A DNA stretch of 64,000 nucleotides from the NCBI GenBank assembly GCA_050949055.1, contig JBMNFA010000007.1, forward strand, positions 62,001 to 126,000, in the 5' to 3' direction. The position numbers were made by a program, and so were the translations under genes. Under the pieces are notes generated by a model. The model was not told where the DNA came from and did not search any database. It saw only the letters and a program-made list of their open reading frames with translations. Shown piece after piece: positions 59,971 to 64,000 of this stretch (position 1 is the first letter of the stretch; each line of letters begins with the position of its first letter). The stretch comes from JAEZJZ01 sp050949055 (lineage in GTDB: Bacteria > Bacillota > UBA994 > UBA5500).

Positions 59971-61233
59971 GTGCGCATCTTACATACCTCGGACTGGCAC
60001 CTGGGCCGTGCGCTGGAGGGTCATAACCGCCAGCCGGAGCAGGAGCAATTTGTAGATGAGATCTGTGCACTCGCTGCAGACCAAGCCGTGCATCTGGTGT
60101 TGATCGCCGGAGATGTTTTCGATAACTACAACCCCCCGGCTTGGGCGGAGCAGTTGTTCTGTGACGCTTTGGACCGCCTGTCGCAGTCAGGCCGCCGGGC
60201 GGTGGCGGTAATTGCCGGCAACCACGACAGCCCTGATCGCCTCAGCGCGGTGCGGCCACTGGCTACCAACCAGGGAATCGTGATCGCAGGGCTGCCTCTG
60301 GAGCAGCCTCTGTTGTTCAGCCGGCCGAGGGCGACCGAGCGGGTACGGGCCCTGGCGCAAGGAGAAGGCTGGCTAGAGTTGGCCGTACCCGGCTGCGAAC
60401 ACACTGCCATCCTGTCGCTGTTGCCTTATCCCTCCGAGTCGCGGCTGGGACGCCTGCTAAGCGAAGACCTGGAGGAATACTCGCTGCGCGATGCCTATTC
60501 GCAGATGGTGAATGAAATTCTGCAGCGCCAGGCCGCCCACTATCGAGGGGATACGATCAACCTGGCCGTTTCCCACCTGTTCGTGCAGGGCGGGTCGGCC
60601 AGCGATTCGGAACGCCCCATCCAAGTGGGAGGAGCCTGCACGGTGGCGGTGGACCATCTGCCGGCGGCCGCCCAGTACATCGCCCTGGGCCATCTCCATC
60701 GACCGCAGCAACTGAAATCGGCACCGGCTCCTGCTTACTACTCCGGTTCGCCATTGGCCTATAGCTTCTCGGAGGCAAACCAAAGCAAGGCAGTCTATCT
60801 GGTGGATGTGCAACCCGGCCAGGCGGCAGCTGTGACCGCCATCCCCTTGCAGTCGGGCATTCCCCTGGAACGCTGGACATGCACTCAGGGGTTGGAGGAG
60901 GCCTGGCAACGGATCGATAATCGCCAGGGCCGGCCGGCATGGGTGGACCTGGAGGTCCACGTGCCCCAGCCGATCAGCAACCAGGAGATCGCCCGCCTAC
61001 GCCAAGCCTGGCCCACCTTGATCAACCTGCGGCCGGTGCTGCCTGGCCAGGAGCTGGAAGAGAGGGAGGAGCGTTTGGCGACGCTGGCTCTACCGGACAT
61101 CTTCGACCGTTTTTATCGCCGTCGACGGAACGGGGCAGCGCCGTCCGCCGAGCTGGTGCAGATGTTTGTGCAATTGGCCGACGCGGTGGCGCTGCAACAA
61201 GACGAAGGGCAGGAAGGAGGCGGCGTGCGGTGA
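59971..61233 (+). CDS. sbcD: Exonuclease subunit SbcD
   Basis: The 420-aa Mre11-type nuclease has the metal-binding motifs LHTSDWHLGRALEG, LIAGDVFDNYNPP, AGNHDSPDRLSAV, SHLFVQGG and ALGHLHRPQQ. With SbcC it cleaves hairpins and protein-blocked ends. The start is GTG 59971 with AAGGAGAG upstream. The stop overlaps the sbcC start (GTGA). It is clearly distinct from the YhaO-type gene at 8009. Confidence 0.96.
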   Translation: MRILHTSDWHLGRALEGHNRQPEQEQFVDEICALAADQAVHLVLIAGDVFDNYNPPAWAEQLFCDALDRLSQSGRRAVAVIAGNHDSPDRLSAVRPLATNQGIVIAGLPLEQPLLFSRPRATERVRALAQGEGWLELAVPGCEHTAILSLLPYPSESRLGRLLSEDLEEYSLRDAYSQMVNEILQRQAAHYRGDTINLAVSHLFVQGGSASDSERPIQVGGACTVAVDHLPAAAQYIALGHLHRPQQLKSAPAPAYYSGSPLAYSFSEANQSKAVYLVDVQPGQAAAVTAIPLQSGIPLERWTCTQGLEEAWQRIDNRQGRPAWVDLEVHVPQPISNQEIARLRQAWPTLINLRPVLPGQELEEREERLATLALPDIFDRFYRRRRNGAAPSAELVQMFVQLADAVALQQDEGQEGGGVR

Positions 61234-64000
61234 GACCATTACGACTGCAATTGGCAGGCCTGAACAGCTTCAAAGAGATGCAGGAGATCGATTTCTCCCG
61301 GCTGTGCCAAGGGAATGTATTTGGCATTTTCGGCCCCACCGGCAGCGGCAAGTCCACCATCATCGATGCCATCACCCTGGCGCTCTACGGTACGGTGGAA
61401 CGAGCCAACCGCCGCACCCAAGGAATCGTCAATCAGGCGCTGGCGGAAGCCAGTGTGCTCTTTGAGTGGCAGCTCGGCAGCGATGAGCAGCAAAAGACCT
61501 ATCGGGTGGAGCGGAAGTACATAACCAAGGATGACAGTGTCAACTGTCGCCTGGCGCGCTTGTCTGAGCTGCAGGGGGAAGAGGCGGTAGTATTGGCGGA
61601 TAAGGCTTCTCAGGTGGATCAGGCGGTACAGGAGATATTGGGGCTGAGCAAGGATGACTTTACCCGGGCAGTCGTCTTGCCGCAGGGTCGCTTCGCCGAG
61701 TTTCTCACCCTGCAGGGAACTGAGCGACGTCGTATGCTGGAGCGGATCTTCGGATTGGAGCAATTTGGCGAGCAGTTGCACCGTCTGACGGGAGAGCGCC
61801 TGCGGGCGGCGGAGGCAAGCCTGGAAAATACCATTCATTCTCAGGAGATGCTGGGTGCGGCCAAGGAACAGGACGTGAAGGCAGCAGAGCTCAACGTAGG
61901 CGAATGCACTGCCCATCTTGCCGACTGCAGGCAGGTGGCTGCTGAGGCAAAGGCCAAGCAGGAACGGTTCGGCCGGGTGCGGGAGAAGCAGCAGGAGCTC
62001 TGCCGGGTGGAGGAATCGCTGCATCAACTGCATCAGCAGGATGCAGCCATTCACAGCCTGGAGCAGAAGCTGGAGCGGCACGAGGCAGCTCAGCGGGTGG
62101 CTGCTGCTCTGCAGGCAGCCGATGCGGCAGAGCTGCGTGAACAACAGGCCAAGGTTGCCTTGGAGAGACTATCTGCGGAAGTCAGCGAGTTGGAGGAACA
62201 GGAGTCCCAGGCAAGGTCCATGTTGGTGGCTGCACAAACGGCAAAAGTGCAACAGGAAGAGCCACTGCTGCAGCGGCTGGAACAACTGAAACAGGCACTG
62301 AAGCTGGAGCGGCAAGTGGATACCCTTCGTCCCCAACTAAGCAAATGGCAGCAGGTTGAGCTCCAATTGAGCCAGCAACTGCGTCAGCAACAGGCCACTT
62401 TGCAGGCCGATCGTTTGGCAGCTACAGATTTATCGCAGCAACTGGAACAGATACAATCCGAGCGGTCAAAGAATCAGGTGGACCCGGAACAGCGTCAGCA
62501 GCTCTCAACTGCGCTGGCTACCCGGGACCGCCTGCGAGCAGCGAGCAGCCTGCTGCAGGAAGTGGAGTCGGAAGTTGCAGAGCGCAGGCAGCAGTTGGAT
62601 GCTGCGCGGAGCCAGCTGGCAGCCCTGGCCCAGGAGCAGACCCAGCATCAGCAACAGCAGCAACAGCGGCAACAGGCGATAGTGCAGCTGGCAGAACAGG
62701 AAACCGCACCGGTGGATAGCCAGCAGATAGAAGAGGCTCAAGGCTACCTCAGCATCGCGCAGCAACTCACCTATGAGCAGCAACAGCTTGAGCGGCAGCA
62801 GGATGAGACCAGCCGGTTGGACCAATCAATCCAGCACCAACAAGCTGGCATTCAGTCCAGCCAGCAGCAGCTGGCCGAAGCCGCAGCCGCCCTACGGGAG
62901 ACGACAGCAGAGGTAATCAGCAGGGAGCAGGCGTTGGAGCGCCTGCGGGACGAGGATAGAGCGGCTTTGCTGGCGCAACAACTGCAGCCGGGTCAACCAT
63001 GCCCGGTCTGCGGTTCGCTGTCGCATCCGCATCCATCCATGCCCCAGGATAGCCAGCTCTTGGTTCACGCCCAGGAGCAACTGCAGTTGGCACGCCAACA
63101 GCTGCAGTCGGCACAAGAACAGCTGTCCCACCTACGGGCGACCCTAGCACAGCAGGAGGCTGAGCTGGCTCGGCAACAGATCTCTTGGGAGGCAGCTGTG
63201 TCAGAACAGCAGACAATGGCATCCAAAATTGAACAGCAGTTGGGACGATTACCAGAAGCTTGGGTCGACAGTGGTGACTGCATATCCGTGACCGCGCTTG
63301 CACAAGCTCACTGGCGGCGGCTGAGTCAGCAGCTGGCCGAGCGTTCGCAGTGGCAGCAGGCCTGGGATGAGGGCAATCGGTTGCTGCAGCAATGCTCAAG
63401 GCTGGTGGAGAACACCAAGCAACAGATACAACTGCAGGAGCAGACGGTAGAAAGCCAGGAGCGCGAGCTGGCCCGCCAGGCCAGCAAGGGATACCAGTTG
63501 GGCCAGCAGGTGGCTGCTTTGCAGCAGGAGTTGGCAGCACAGGTTGCAGCGCTGGGCGAGGCAGATCTGGATATCGTGGAGCAGCGCCATCGGGCGATGG
63601 ACCGTCAGCTGATGCTGCTGGACCGACAGCTGCGCCAGCGCCAAGCGGAACAGACGGCTTTGGAGGATAGACTGCGCCGGGCAGAACAGCTGGAAGGTGA
63701 ACTGAAACAGCAACATGTGCAGGTGACTACCGAGTGCCGCCTGGAACAGGCCAAACTGGAGCAGCTAGAGGCGGAGCTTTTGGGGCTGACCAATGGTGCC
63801 CCGGCAGCAGACCTGCTGCGCTCTGCTGAGCAGACGTTGGCAACCCTGCGCCACAAAGCTGGCGCTGCCCAGACAGCGCTGGAGCAGATACAAGGCCAGG
63901 CGGCCGCTGCTCGCCAGCAGTTTACTGCAGCGCAGGAAGCTTATCGTCTGGCCAGCGTAGGGCTGAGTGAAGCTGCCGCCGGCCTGGCTAGTGCCCTGCA
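61230..64000 (+). CDS. sbcC: SbcC ATPase, C-terminus beyond the window
   Basis: The first 923 residues are present. Walker A GIFGPTGSGKSTIIDAITL is at about 30-50, followed by DFTRAVVLPQGRFAEFL. Very long glutamine/leucine-rich coiled coils run on both sides of the zinc hook GQPCPVCGSLSHPHP (about residue 590). The sequence ends in the returning coiled coil; the ABC signature and Walker B would lie outside. It starts at GTG 61230, overlapping sbcD. Family length is usually 1000-1200 aa. Confidence 0.95.
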   Translation, partial: MRPLRLQLAGLNSFKEMQEIDFSRLCQGNVFGIFGPTGSGKSTIIDAITLALYGTVERANRRTQGIVNQALAEASVLFEWQLGSDEQQKTYRVERKYITKDDSVNCRLARLSELQGEEAVVLADKASQVDQAVQEILGLSKDDFTRAVVLPQGRFAEFLTLQGTERRRMLERIFGLEQFGEQLHRLTGERLRAAEASLENTIHSQEMLGAAKEQDVKAAELNVGECTAHLADCRQVAAEAKAKQERFGRVREKQQELCRVEESLHQLHQQDAAIHSLEQKLERHEAAQRVAAALQAADAAELREQQAKVALERLSAEVSELEEQESQARSMLVAAQTAKVQQEEPLLQRLEQLKQALKLERQVDTLRPQLSKWQQVELQLSQQLRQQQATLQADRLAATDLSQQLEQIQSERSKNQVDPEQRQQLSTALATRDRLRAASSLLQEVESEVAERRQQLDAARSQLAALAQEQTQHQQQQQQRQQAIVQLAEQETAPVDSQQIEEAQGYLSIAQQLTYEQQQLERQQDETSRLDQSIQHQQAGIQSSQQQLAEAAAALRETTAEVISREQALERLRDEDRAALLAQQLQPGQPCPVCGSLSHPHPSMPQDSQLLVHAQEQLQLARQQLQSAQEQLSHLRATLAQQEAELARQQISWEAAVSEQQTMASKIEQQLGRLPEAWVDSGDCISVTALAQAHWRRLSQQLAERSQWQQAWDEGNRLLQQCSRLVENTKQQIQLQEQTVESQERELARQASKGYQLGQQVAALQQELAAQVAALGEADLDIVEQRHRAMDRQLMLLDRQLRQRQAEQTALEDRLRRAEQLEGELKQQHVQVTTECRLEQAKLEQLEAELLGLTNGAPAADLLRSAEQTLATLRHKAGAAQTALEQIQGQAAAARQQFTAAQEAYRLASVGLSEAAAGLASAL

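Noticed and set aside
1..64000. tRNA, rRNA, prophage or insertion-sequence genes
   Set aside because: I found no cloverleaf with TTCGA-type T-arm, no rRNA sequence, and no transposase or phage structural gene anywhere in the window.

Overview
The window is about 64 kb of moderately GC-rich bacterial chromosome. It carries no rRNA, no recognisable tRNA, no phage genes and no insertion sequence. The gene content points to an anaerobic, spore-former-type Bacillota (Clostridia or a related class). The evidence is strong GGAGG ribosome-binding sites with many GTG and TTG starts, a T-box leader on tyrS, AddAB rather than RecBCD, YhaO/YhaN, ferredoxin-like proteins, a lone arginine deiminase and a selenium-linked gene set. 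I cannot name the genus.

Layout. 1-3.6 kb: the N-terminal part of a thioredoxin-fold DUF255 protein (minus strand) and the copper exporter CopA behind a CsoR-like operator. 3.7-11.5 kb: an FAD dehydrogenase, a winged-helix protein, a small secreted protein, a CPBP protease and the YhaO/YhaN nuclease-ATPase pair. 11.6-14.4 kb (minus): a selenium/sulfur handling operon (YedE-like transporter, TusA-like, DUF3343, class V aminotransferase/cysteine desulfurase). 14.6-19.1 kb: an operon of P-loop ATPases and NifX/NifB-type proteins resembling the orange-protein (ORP) operon of sulfate reducers, plus RidA and DUF134. 19.2-24.6 kb: leucyl aminopeptidase, T-box/tyrS, ogt and an MFS transporter. 24.7-28.3 kb (minus): DinG-like helicase, histidine phosphatase and a YheO-type regulator, with a candidate small RNA on the plus strand. 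28.5-32.7 kb: ferredoxin-type aldo/keto reductase, arginine deiminase and endonuclease IV. 32.9-33.4 kb: a peroxiredoxin whose peroxidatic cysteine codon is UGA, read here as selenocysteine. 33.4-41 kb: glycolipid glycosyltransferase, polyprenyl synthase, UbiA-like protein, TtcA-like protein, TagO/WecA and small unknowns. 41.3-44.1 kb: Mpg, Nth and an RNase HI/beta-propeller fusion. 44.2-52.5 kb: MerR regulator, MATE pump, M20 peptidase, MFS transporter, acetyltransferases (one with two frameshifts), a kinase remnant and a lipoprotein. 52.5-64 kb: addB-addA (minus) and sbcD-sbcC (plus, cut by the window end).

Themes. DNA repair is heavily represented (YhaO/YhaN, Ogt, DinG-like, Nfo, Mpg, Nth, AddAB, SbcCD). 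Selenium is a second theme: the yedE operon can supply or channel reactive selenium, and the UGA-containing peroxiredoxin would consume it, assuming SelA/B/C/D are encoded elsewhere.

Intergenic DNA carries a dispersed palindrome family with a GGGGAC-W-GTCCCC core and two alternative complementary arm types. Several copies supply the TGA stop codon of the gene before them. Other repeats are a perfect 58-nt palindrome, a 70-bp-period hairpin array after the ttcA-like gene, and a pair of identical 36-bp direct repeats separated by 34 bp.
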